Shown here one piece after another: positions 14,428 through 21,134 of a stretch of DNA of 25,408 nucleotides. Within the stretch, counting starts at the first letter, position 1. Every line of letters begins with the position of its first letter. The position numbers were made by a program, and so were the translations under genes. The stretch is from NCBI GenBank assembly GCA_046729895.1, contig JBKPHP010000248.1:1-25408 (forward strand), given 5' to 3'. This DNA is from DASXBA01 sp046729895. GTDB lineage: Bacteria; Actinomycetota; Thermoleophilia; Solirubrobacterales; Thermoleophilaceae. Under the pieces are notes generated by a model, which was not told the origin of the DNA, made no database searches, and saw only the letters and a list, made by a program, of their open reading frames with translations.

Positions 14428-15351
14428 TCAGGGAGCGTTGACCGGCACAAGCCCGATCACCTTCAGGCGCCGCTCCAGGCACTTCATCGCGAAGGCCCGC
14501 GTCTCGTCGATGCCATAGCCGAGCGGCTCGATCCCCTGCTCCCGCACCCAGCGGGGCTCCAGGACCCCGTCGGCCGCCGGGCCGCACTCGACCAGCGTCC
14601 GCTGAATCGCGTCGCGGTAGCGCTCGTCCTCCCCTGCCATCTCACGCAGGAATCGCGCGCCGAACGCCACGTGGCGGTGCTCGTCGCGGGCGATGTTGTT
14701 GAAGCCCTCGACGAAGCCCGGGAGCGTTCCCACTTCCTCGTTGTATTCGATGATGAAGTGCTGCCCCGTCAGGGCGAGCATGCCCTCGATGATCATGTGG
14801 TAGAGGGTGATCGCCTCGACGAGCAACTCGAGGTTCGAGGGGTCGCGGGCGAGGCCGTCCACCTTGTCCTTCAGGAGCTCGTCGAAGAGCACGTGGAACT
14901 CGGGATTCAGGTGCTCGCTCGTCTCCACCAGACGATCCTGGAGGTTGTCGGACTCGAGCACCCCGACCTCGTCGTAGAAGCGATTGAAGAACTGGACGTG
15001 GCGCGCCTCGTCGGCGATCTGAGTGCACAGGAAGACCCGCATCTCCTCGGTCGGCGCGGCACGCATCATCGGACCGAGCTCCTCGGCCACCTTCTGCTCG
15101 CCGATGAAGAACGAGCTCAGCCCGTACATCCGCTGAAAGCGCTCCTCTGCGGGTATCCGCTCGTGCCAGTCGATGCGATCTTGGCTGAAGTCGACGTCCT
15201 GGGTGCGCCACTGCTGGCGCTCCCACAGCCGGTAGAGCTGGGCGTAGCTGAGTAGGTTCACCTGCCCGCGGTCGGCCGACTCCAGGAGCGCAGGGTCGCT
15301 CGTCGCCTGGAAGTCCTCTCGCTCGGTTCGCTGGATCACGGGATCGGACAC
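14428..15351 (-). CDS. R2-like ligand-binding oxidase (R2lox), ribonucleotide reductase R2 relative
   Basis: Ferritin-like di-metal protein of 307 residues. Metal ligands lie in FFIGEQ, IADEARHVQFF, YHMIIEGMLALTG and ARDEHRHVAFG, the E / ExxH / E / ExxH set. The Tyr five residues before the third Glu (Y-HMII-E) matches the Tyr that forms the Tyr-Val ether crosslink in R2lox from Mycobacterium. These enzymes carry a Mn/Fe site and a bound fatty acid and are thought to oxidise hydrophobic substrates; they are not dNTP-making. No nrdE/nrdA large subunit is nearby, consistent with R2lox rather than true R2. GTG at 15351 (MSDPVIQRTEREDFQ) follows AGAGGAGAG at suitable spacing. Confidence 0.88.
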   Translation of the reverse strand: MSDPVIQRTEREDFQATSDPALLESADRGQVNLLSYAQLYRLWERQQWRTQDVDFSQDRIDWHERIPAEERFQRMYGLSSFFIGEQKVAEELGPMMRAAPTEEMRVFLCTQIADEARHVQFFNRFYDEVGVLESDNLQDRLVETSEHLNPEFHVLFDELLKDKVDGLARDPSNLELLVEAITLYHMIIEGMLALTGQHFIIEYNEEVGTLPGFVEGFNNIARDEHRHVAFGARFLREMAGEDERYRDAIQRTLVECGPAADGVLEPRWVREQGIEPLGYGIDETRAFAMKCLERRLKVIGLVPVNAP

Positions 15352-15498
15352 GACGACTCTCCTCTGCTCGGCTGGCGGGTCGCCGCCAGCCTAGCGGACG
15401 ACTGGCTGGCCGGCCAGCCTACGTCTATTGGTCCACCCAGCGCCCCCAGAGTGACCCGACACAGTGTTCCGGTTTGGCGGCGGTCGGCCGCCCCCCAC

Positions 15499-15534
15499 CC
15501 GTTTGGGCGGCAGCCTTGCGCTGCCCCCAAACGG
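15499..15534. repeat. long GC-rich hairpin between lipoprotein gene and R2lox gene
   Basis: CCGTTTGGGCGGCAG pairs with CTGCCCCCAAACGG: 14 base pairs, one bulged C, 7-nt loop. It starts 5 bp beyond the lipoprotein stop codon, so it probably ends that minus-strand transcript, but no T-run follows on either strand. Confidence 0.55.
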
Positions 15535-15539
15535 CGCCA

Positions 15540-16064
15540 CTACGGCCCCGGCTCGGCCGTGGCCTCCACGCGCACGCGGTTGCCTCCGCCGACCGGCTCA
15601 CCCACGAGGGCCTTGCCGGGCCGCAGTCCGTTGAACGAAGCGGATGCTGAGCTCGCAGTGCGGCCGGCTCGCAGGGTGCGGTTCGCGAACCGCAGCGCAT
15701 AGGTGGCGCCGTCGGCCGAGCGCAGCTCGATCCGGATCGCGATGAACGACGGCACCCTGACGGCCGCCGGCCTCACGCGGCCGCCGCGCCCGGTGAACAG
15801 CGCCTGCGAGCGTGCGGGCTCCTCGTCGCCCGCTCCCCCCGGCTGCTTCTCCGGGGACTGACCGCCCCCGGGCTGCTTCTCCGGGGACTGACCTGTCTCC
15901 GTCCTGTCGCTGGAGCCGGAGGCTGCCTGGTTGCGCCCGGTCTCCGTCTCGGTTCTCGGAGACGATGGCGCCGGCGCGGTCGCCTTACCTGCACCGTCGT
16001 CATCGCCTCCGCACCCCGCCACGACCGCGACGATGAGGCACAAGCCAATGAAAGGCCGAATCAA
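15540..16064 (-). CDS. secreted lipoprotein, Pro/Gly/Glu-rich, unknown function
   Basis: A 174-residue predicted lipoprotein. TTG at 16064 gives a classic type II signal (LIRPFIGLCLIVAVVAGC) with lipobox VAGC, then GGDDDG. An in-frame ATG at 16124 is an alternative but would add 20 residues before the signal. The middle is low-complexity Thr/Glu/Pro with a 10-residue unit GQSPEKQPGG repeated twice (30-bp tandem DNA repeat about 15834-15893). The C-terminal ~80 residues look folded (IAIRIELRSADGATYALRFA) and may form a beta-rich domain of unknown role. The start overlaps the stop of the TMEM175-like gene (TTGA), implying coupling. Confidence 0.65.
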   Translation of the reverse strand: MIRPFIGLCLIVAVVAGCGGDDDGAGKATAPAPSSPRTETETGRNQAASGSSDRTETGQSPEKQPGGGQSPEKQPGGAGDEEPARSQALFTGRGGRVRPAAVRVPSFIAIRIELRSADGATYALRFANRTLRAGRTASSASASFNGLRPGKALVGEPVGGGNRVRVEATAEPGP

Positions 16065-16651
16065 GCCGCAGCGCTCGTCCCTCGACCAAGGCCGTGAGCA
16101 AGGGGGCGATGACACCGAGGCCATGGACAGACCGGCAGGGCGAGGACGAGCGCGTAGAAGCGGAGGTTCGGCCTGGTGCGCTCGGCCGCGGCCTCCACGA
16201 CCTCGGCGCGAATGCCCTCGTGGACGAGGGCGCCCCGATCGGCCACGTGGCGGACGATCGCGCGGAAGATCGCCGAGATCGCGGCGAGCGTCACGCCGTA
16301 GAAGAGGACCGCGGGGCGCTCCGCGCTCGTCCGGCTGATCGCCTCGGCGACGAGCTTCGTGGGGAACGGCAGGAACGAGACGACCATCAGCAGCAGGAGG
16401 TTCAGCCGCAACATGCTGACGTCGGCGTAGCGCATTCGCCGCAGGACCCCGTGGTGGACGATCCACAGCCCGCCGATCGTCAGGAAGCTCGTGACGTAGG
16501 CGAGGTAGGACGGCCACTGATCGGCGATGCCCTTCCACAGGTCGTCGAAGGCGCTCTCTGGGACCGAGATCTCGAGGACGAGCAGCGTGATCGCGATCGC
16601 GAAGACGCCGTCGCTGAAGGCCTCCATCCGAAGGGTGTCGAAGGGGATCAC
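16061..16651 (-). CDS. TMEM175-like (DUF1211) potassium channel family protein
   Basis: A 196-residue membrane protein. The FSD signature is in RMEAFSDGVFAIAITLLVLE at the start of helix 1. Further helices are PSYLAYVTSFLTIGGLWIVH, LRLNLLLLMVVSFLPFPTKL and VLFYGVTLAAISAIFRAIV. Prokaryotic TMEM175 proteins are six-helix K+ channels. Here the sequence after RFYALVLALPVCP turns into Cys/His/Arg-rich residues, so helix 6 is missing in this frame; another frame reads VHGLGVIAPLLTALV, so a late frameshift is possible. GTG at 16651 is used; ATG at 16627 would cut into the FSD motif region. Confidence 0.8.
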   Translation of the reverse strand: MIPFDTLRMEAFSDGVFAIAITLLVLEISVPESAFDDLWKGIADQWPSYLAYVTSFLTIGGLWIVHHGVLRRMRYADVSMLRLNLLLLMVVSFLPFPTKLVAEAISRTSAERPAVLFYGVTLAAISAIFRAIVRHVADRGALVHEGIRAEVVEAAAERTRPNLRFYALVLALPVCPWPRCHRPLAHGLGRGTSAAA

Positions 16652-16741
16652 GACCTCGCTTCGCCTCCTGCCCTCCCCCGCCGGGCGCGGCTCGACGTCG
16701 GACTTGAACGCCTCGGCGTCGGTCTCGATCGGGGGGGAGTA

Positions 16742-17428
16742 TCAGTCCCCCCTCTTCAGGTGCCTGCGGAAGAAGTCGACCGTCTTCTGCCACGCGTTGT
16801 TCGCGTGTTCCTCGTGGTAGGTCCCGAGCCGGTCGTGGTCGGCGAAGAAGGCGTGGCCGGCCCCCTCGTAGAACTCGAAGCTCACGTCGGCTCCCGATGC
16901 GTCGCCGATCTCCTTCTCGAGCGCCTTGGCGTCGTCGACCGAGATGAAGTCGTCGTTGGTCCCGAAGTGGCCCTGGACCGGCCCCTTGATCTTCGAGAAG
17001 TCGGGCTTGCCGTGCGGCATCACGTAGTAGAAGCTGCTGACGGCGCCGACCTTCGGGTTGACGGTGGCGGTCCAGACCGCGAGCCCGCCCCCCAGGCAGA
17101 AGCCGACGGCGCCGATGCCGCCCTCGACCCCCTCGTGCTCGGCCAGGTAATCGACGGCGCCGCGCATGTCCGTTTCGGCCTCGTCCATCGACATGGCCAT
17201 CATCTTTTGCTGCGCCTCGTCGGGCTGCTCGGTCGTCTCGCCGCGGAAGAGGTCCGGGGCGAGCGCGAAGAACCCCTCCTGGGCGAAGCGATCGCATACG
17301 CTCCGGATGTGGTCGTCGAGGCCCCACCATTCCTGCAGCACGACAAGACCGGGGCCTCTGCCCGACTCCGGCTCCGCCAGGTAGCCCTTCGCCGTCCGGC
17401 CGTTTGCCTGGAACTCCACCTCGGGCAT
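16742..17428 (-). CDS. dienelactone hydrolase family protein
   Basis: A 228-residue alpha/beta hydrolase. The Cys nucleophile lies in GAVGFCLGGGLAV, the acid in GTNDDFISVDDA and the His in GAGHAFFAD, the Cys-Asp-His triad of dienelactone hydrolases. The early EWWGLDDHIR segment is characteristic. Family members hydrolyse dienelactone to maleylacetate in (chloro)catechol breakdown; the true substrate here is unknown because no ring-cleavage genes are adjacent. ATG at 17428 has GAGAGGAGAC 8 nt upstream. It follows the small unknown gene after 3 bp, so the two form an operon. Confidence 0.92.
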   Translation of the reverse strand: MPEVEFQANGRTAKGYLAEPESGRGPGLVVLQEWWGLDDHIRSVCDRFAQEGFFALAPDLFRGETTEQPDEAQQKMMAMSMDEAETDMRGAVDYLAEHEGVEGGIGAVGFCLGGGLAVWTATVNPKVGAVSSFYYVMPHGKPDFSKIKGPVQGHFGTNDDFISVDDAKALEKEIGDASGADVSFEFYEGAGHAFFADHDRLGTYHEEHANNAWQKTVDFFRRHLKRGD

Positions 17429-17431
17429 GCG

Positions 17432-17740
17432 TCAGTCTCCTCTCTCTAGCTCTCTGGCCAGCTCCCAGCCGACGGCGACACCCACGAGCATCCCCATGCG
17501 TGTCTCCTCGGCCAACAGGGTCTTGATCAGCGTCGTGCGCTCCTGCGCGTCTTCGGCCGCCACAGCGGCCTCCACCTGCGCCTCGTGGGCTTCGCCGAAC
17601 CAGCCGCCCTCGTTCAGGGCCTGGCCCAGGATGCGCTGGAGCTGAGGGACGAGCGCGGCAAGTCGCTGCTCTGCGCCGCGGAAGCGCTCCGGGTCGGACA
17701 GGGCGGCCACAGCGGCCTCGACCTGCTCGTCCGTGAACAC
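17432..17740 (-). CDS. small helical protein, unknown function
   Basis: A 102-residue, strongly acidic and helical protein (FTDEQVEAAVAALSDPERFR, then LAALVPQLQRILGQALNEGG, ending WELARELERGD). I do not recognise the family. The GTG at 17740 lies 18 bp from the divergent selD start, and the gene runs into dienelactone hydrolase with a 3-bp gap. No membrane segment, signal peptide or Cys is seen. The open frame, position and spacing support a real gene. Confidence 0.7.
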   Translation of the reverse strand: MFTDEQVEAAVAALSDPERFRGAEQRLAALVPQLQRILGQALNEGGWFGEAHEAQVEAAVAAEDAQERTTLIKTLLAEETRMGMLVGVAVGWELARELERGD

Positions 17741-17758
17741 GGGCGGGATACTACGTCG

Positions 17759-18769
17759 GTGCCTGAGCTGAAGCTGACCGCCCTCTCGCACGGTGCTGGC
17801 TGCGCCTGCAAGCTGCCGGCTGCCGAGCTCAAGGCCCTGCTCGAGGACCTCCCGACGCCCGGCGACGAGGCCGTGCTCGTGGGCGCCGACACCGCCGACG
17901 ATGCCGCCGTCTACAAGCTCGCCGACGACCTCGCCGTTGTCTCGACGGCGGACTTCTTCACCCCGATCGTGGACGACCCGTACGACTTTGGGCGCATCGC
18001 GGCTGCCAATGCGCTGTCCGACGTCTATGCCATGGGGGCACGGCCGCTGACGGCGCTCAACCTCGTCGCGTGGTCGTTCGAGGCGCTGGGCGGCGATCTC
18101 CTCCGACAAGTGCTGCGCGGAGGCGCCGACGTGGCAAGGGAGGCCGCCGTGGCCGTGGTAGGCGGCCACTCCATCGACGATCGCGAGCCCAAGTTCGGGA
18201 TGGCCGTGACGGGCACCGTCCACCCCGATCGGGTGGTGCGCAACTCGACCGCGCGGGCCGGGGATGACCTGTTCCTCACCAAGCCGGTGGGGGGAGGCGT
18301 GGCGTCGACAGCGCTCAAGCGCGGGCTCTCCTCGGATGGTGTCGCCGCTGGCGCCGTCGAGATCATGACCGAGCTCAACCGTGACGCCGCCACCGCCGCC
18401 CTCAAGGCGGGCACGAGCGCAATGACCGACGTCAGCGGGTTCGGACTCCTCGGCCATCTGCACGAGCTCGCGCTCGCGAGCGGCGTGGCGGCGGAAGTGG
18501 ACGCGGCCGCCGTTCCCGCGATCGACGGCGTCCTGGACCTGCTGCGCTCGCCCGAGCCGCCGATCGCCGGAGGCAGCCGGCGCAACCGCGACTGGCTCGA
18601 GCCCCAGCTCGACTGGGGCGACGACGTACCCGACGAGCTCCGCTGGTTGCTCTGCGACGCAATGACATCGGGGGGTCTGCTGGTGGCGGCACCCAGTGGC
18701 TCGGATCTCCCGGGAGCTCGAGTCGGCTATCTGCTCGACGGCCCTCCGGGAAGCATCCGGGTTCGCTAG
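17759..18769 (+). CDS. selD: selenide, water dikinase (selenophosphate synthase)
   Basis: Makes monoselenophosphate from selenide and ATP, the selenium donor for selenocysteine (and for selenouridine in tRNA). It has 336 residues, the usual length. The glycine-rich start TALSHGAGCACKL holds catalytic C15 and K18, equivalent to E. coli Cys17 and Lys20; the active-site residue is Cys, not Sec. The AIRS-type ATP-binding Asp residues are in GADTADDAAVYK and STADFFTPIVDDPYDFGRIA, followed by ANALSDVYAMGARPL. GTG at 17759 (MPELKLTALSHG) is chosen by family N-terminus. Divergent from a small unknown gene. selA, selB and selC are not in the window; the predicted selenoprotein at 4155-4739 is a likely user. 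Confidence 0.95.
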   Translation: MPELKLTALSHGAGCACKLPAAELKALLEDLPTPGDEAVLVGADTADDAAVYKLADDLAVVSTADFFTPIVDDPYDFGRIAAANALSDVYAMGARPLTALNLVAWSFEALGGDLLRQVLRGGADVAREAAVAVVGGHSIDDREPKFGMAVTGTVHPDRVVRNSTARAGDDLFLTKPVGGGVASTALKRGLSSDGVAAGAVEIMTELNRDAATAALKAGTSAMTDVSGFGLLGHLHELALASGVAAEVDAAAVPAIDGVLDLLRSPEPPIAGGSRRNRDWLEPQLDWGDDVPDELRWLLCDAMTSGGLLVAAPSGSDLPGARVGYLLDGPPGSIRVR

Positions 18770-18794
18770 GCCCCTCGCTGTCGCGAGCCTCGTC

Positions 18795-18844
18795 GGCTCC
18801 CCGCGCTGCTCGGGCGGGCGGCCTCCAAGCCACGCTGGGGAGCC
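18795..18844. terminator. inverted repeat between convergent selD and rhomboid genes
   Basis: GGCTCCCC (18795-18802) and GGGGAGCC (18837-18844) form an 8-bp perfect stem around a 34-nt loop in the 88-bp gap between convergent genes. No T-run, so a terminator role is only likely by position. Confidence 0.3.
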
Positions 18845-18857
18845 CTCGCAGCTGCTC

Positions 18858-19655
18858 TCAGTAGGCCGCGCGCCGCGTGAACAGCGGAAGCGCCGGCGCG
18901 AGGAGCGCCCCAGCCGCGGCGCCGCCCGCGGCGGCGGCGATGTTGGCCTCCTCTACCGCCAGCGAAAGCAGCACCAGCACCGCGGCGACCACGTAAACCC
19001 CGAGCAGGTCGTTGCCGCGCTCCTCGCCGCGGCGGGCGGCAAGGCGGTCATCCACGAGCCAGGCCACCAGCATGCCGAGCGCCGCTCCGTTCGCCCCGGC
19101 GACGACCGCGCCGGATCGGCTGGTTAGAAGCGGCGGCACGTCGGCCGCCACGGCCAGTGCGCACCCCGCGGCGCCACAGAGCACGAACAACAGGAGCACC
19201 GGTATCGGGCCGAAGCGGCGCTCCAGCATCGACCCGAAGAGCGCGACCGCCGCCAGCGCGACGAACTGGTAGCCGAGAGCGTTCAAGTGCACGAACGGCG
19301 CGGTGAACCAGCGCCAGAGCTCGTCGGCACCCAAGGTGACGTCGATCGTGCCGAGCAGGCCCAGGTCGAGGGTCTGGTCCGCCGCGTAGACGACGGTCGT
19401 CCCCAGGGAGGCCACTACCAGAAGCATCGTGGCCCAGGGCCGAACCTCCGGAGCGATCCCCTCGATTTCGGCGGCCCGCAACCGGGGGAGCCGCGGCCGG
19501 CGCCTGCGGGTCCGCTGTTCGGTGCGCTGAGCACCGCGGTCCAGCTTGGGCGCCCGCTTGCGCACGCGCTGCCCGCAGTAGGGGCACTCGGTCACATACG
19601 GGCTGACCTCGGACCCGCAGTTCTTGCAGACGACGAAGAGGTCCGGATGGGACAC
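18858..19655 (-). CDS. zinc-ribbon rhomboid-family membrane protein, catalytically inactive form
   Basis: A 265-residue protein. N-terminal zinc ribbon C10-x2-C13...C24-x2-C27 (VCKNCGSEVSPYVTECPYCG), a basic linker (KRAPKLDRG, RRRRPRLPRLR), then a rhomboid-like membrane domain with about six helices and the LWRWFTAPFVHLNALGYQF region equivalent to loop 1. Active rhomboids have a GxSG serine and an AH-x-GG histidine. Here they read AGANGAALGM (Asn189) and NIAAAAGG (Ala near 242), so neither catalytic residue is present. It should bind rather than cut membrane proteins, as iRhoms or derlins do. GTG at 19655 (MSHPDLFVVCKNCG) is set by the family N-terminus. The 34-bp repeats lie just upstream. 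Confidence 0.85.
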   Translation of the reverse strand: MSHPDLFVVCKNCGSEVSPYVTECPYCGQRVRKRAPKLDRGAQRTEQRTRRRRPRLPRLRAAEIEGIAPEVRPWATMLLVVASLGTTVVYAADQTLDLGLLGTIDVTLGADELWRWFTAPFVHLNALGYQFVALAAVALFGSMLERRFGPIPVLLLFVLCGAAGCALAVAADVPPLLTSRSGAVVAGANGAALGMLVAWLVDDRLAARRGEERGNDLLGVYVVAAVLVLLSLAVEEANIAAAAGGAAAGALLAPALPLFTRRAAY

Positions 19656-19681
19656 GACCCTCAGAGTACCCGGCCAATTCG

Positions 19682-19848
19682 CTCGCCATCCGTGGCTCAC
19701 GAATTCTGAAGTTTACTCGCCATCCGTGGCTCACGAATTCTGGGGTTTACTCGCCATCCGTGGGTCACGAATTCTGGGGTTTACTCGCCATACGTGGCTC
19801 GCGAATTGGGTCTACCCGCCATCCCCCCTGCCCAGGAATTCCGGTCTA
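19682..19848. repeat. 34-bp direct tandem repeats (about five units)
   Basis: Units begin at 19682, 19716, 19750, 19784, about 19815 (preceded by a 31-bp variant unit) and run to 19848. The consensus starts CTCGCCATCCGTGGCTCACG and ends AATTCTGGGGTTTA. The first three are nearly identical; the last two drift (31 bp, then 34 bp with CCCCC). Each contains GAATTC or a close variant. The array fills the space between the rhomboid start (19655) and the GCS2 gene stop (19846). No spacers are present, so it is not CRISPR. It may be an iteron-like protein-binding array or a minisatellite in the rhomboid promoter. Confidence 0.9.
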
Positions 19849-20982
19849 CTCGCGGGGCACGTCCAAAGCCTCCGGGACGAAGGCCTCGAGGATCTCGGCG
19901 ACCACCTCGCGTAGGTCGTGGTTGGCCTCGTAGACCACGATCTGGCGCGACGCGCCGTTGCCCCGGTCCAACAGGTCCTCCAAGCCATCGAAGTCATCGA
20001 TCGACCCGAGCTCCTCGGCGTGGGGCCGCAGGCGGTTCATCAGCCGGCGAGCCAGCTGCCTGGCGTGGACCCGGTCCATCCTCGGAAGGTCCACGAGCTC
20101 GGCCTCGAGCCCGTGGCGCGCCGCCAGCCACTTGTTCTCGTCGAGCATCTCGTATGGGTAGCGCGACAGCCGCTTGCCCTGCTCGAAGTGCTCGGCGAGC
20201 TCCTTGACCATCGCCTGGACGAGGGCCGCCAGCGCGACGGTGTGCTCGACTCGGGTCTGGGAGTCCATCACCCTGATCTCGACCGTCCCGAACCTGGGGT
20301 GCGGGCGGACGTCGTACCAGAGATAGGTGTAGTCGGAGATCACCTTGCTCTCGACCATGAAGCGGATCCGCTTCGACCAGTCCTCGTAGTTGTCGTACCG
20401 CGGAGGGATCCCCACCCGGGGAAAGGCGCGGAAGATCGGCGTCCGAGTAGACAGCAGACCCGTCTGGTCGGCTCGCCAGAAGGGTGAGTTCGCGGAAAGG
20501 GCCAGCAACAGCGGCAGGTGCACCCGCATGCCGTTGACCACGTGGATGGCCTTGTCCGGGTCGTCCAGCCCGACGTGGACGTGGATGCCGAAGATGAGCT
20601 CCTGGCGCGCCACGAACTGCAGCCCGGCGACGAGGTCCCGGTAGCGAGGCCGGGAGACGATCCGCTGGTCCTCCCACATGGCGAACGGATGGGTGCCGGC
20701 CGCGCCGATAGCCAGTCCCCGTTCCGCCGCAACCTGCTGGACCTGTCGCCGGAGTGCGCGGAGCTGGGCGCCGGCCTCGCCCGTGTCGCTGCAGGGAGTC
20801 GTCGCGATCTCGCACACCGACTCCATCAGCTCCGGCTTGACCTCGCCTTCGGTGGCGACGTCCTGGAGGGCCGCTAGGAGCCCCTCGATCGAGTTTGCGA
20901 GCTCGAGCGTCTCCTGGTCGACGATCATGAGCTCCTCCTCGATCCCAAGGGTGTAGGAGGGGCCCGTGAACCGGTGCTCCAC
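19846..20982 (-). CDS. glutamate-cysteine ligase type 2 (GCS2/YbdK family)
   Basis: A 378-residue ATP-dependent carboxylate-amine ligase. The family start YTLGIEEELMIVD includes the metal-binding Glu residues. Other segments are ELMESVCEIATTPC, AAGTHPFAMWEDQRI, GIHVHVGLDDPDKAI, LSANSPFWRADQTGLLSTR and GTVEIRVMDSQTRVEH. Members form gamma-glutamyl-cysteine or related products (EgtA, YbdK); which amine is used here is unclear. GTG at 20982 (MEHRFTGPSYTLGIEEEL) is preferred, because the longer frame runs through the 77-bp palindromic element. Its stop overlaps the last 34-bp repeat unit. Confidence 0.9.
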   Translation of the reverse strand: MEHRFTGPSYTLGIEEELMIVDQETLELANSIEGLLAALQDVATEGEVKPELMESVCEIATTPCSDTGEAGAQLRALRRQVQQVAAERGLAIGAAGTHPFAMWEDQRIVSRPRYRDLVAGLQFVARQELIFGIHVHVGLDDPDKAIHVVNGMRVHLPLLLALSANSPFWRADQTGLLSTRTPIFRAFPRVGIPPRYDNYEDWSKRIRFMVESKVISDYTYLWYDVRPHPRFGTVEIRVMDSQTRVEHTVALAALVQAMVKELAEHFEQGKRLSRYPYEMLDENKWLAARHGLEAELVDLPRMDRVHARQLARRLMNRLRPHAEELGSIDDFDGLEDLLDRGNGASRQIVVYEANHDLREVVAEILEAFVPEALDVPRE

Positions 20983-21018
20983 GGGGCGTAGCGTAGTGCC
21001 GGGACCGGCCGCGCATGG

Positions 21019-21095
21019 GCTGGCAGCTGGCAGAGGTTGCGCCCTAGCCTCTGCCGGCTGCAGCCGGCGAAGCCGGCGCACTGCCAGCTGCCAGC
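21019..21095. repeat. dispersed palindromic element, copy A (77 bp)
   Basis: Outer arms GCTGGCAGCTGGCAG and CTGCCAGCTGCCAGC are a perfect inverted repeat (17 bp here, 21017-21033 with 21081-21097). Between them are a CAGAGG/CCTCTG hairpin and GCCGGC-GAA-GCCGGC. It lies between the divergent GCS2 and DUF2090 genes. It differs from copy B at 23998-24074 at 3 of 77 positions. Confidence 0.92.
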
Positions 21096-21134
21096 CCGGG
21101 GTATAAATGCCCACGACCGGCATAAGGAGGCTCT

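Noticed and set aside
16065..17330. Long upstream extension of the lipoprotein frame
   Set aside because: It lies in the same DNA as the TMEM175-like and dienelactone hydrolase genes in another frame and has no recognisable motif; the lipobox signal marks the real start.
19682..19848. Possible CRISPR array
   Set aside because: The units are contiguous 34-bp tandem repeats without unique spacers, and no cas genes are present.
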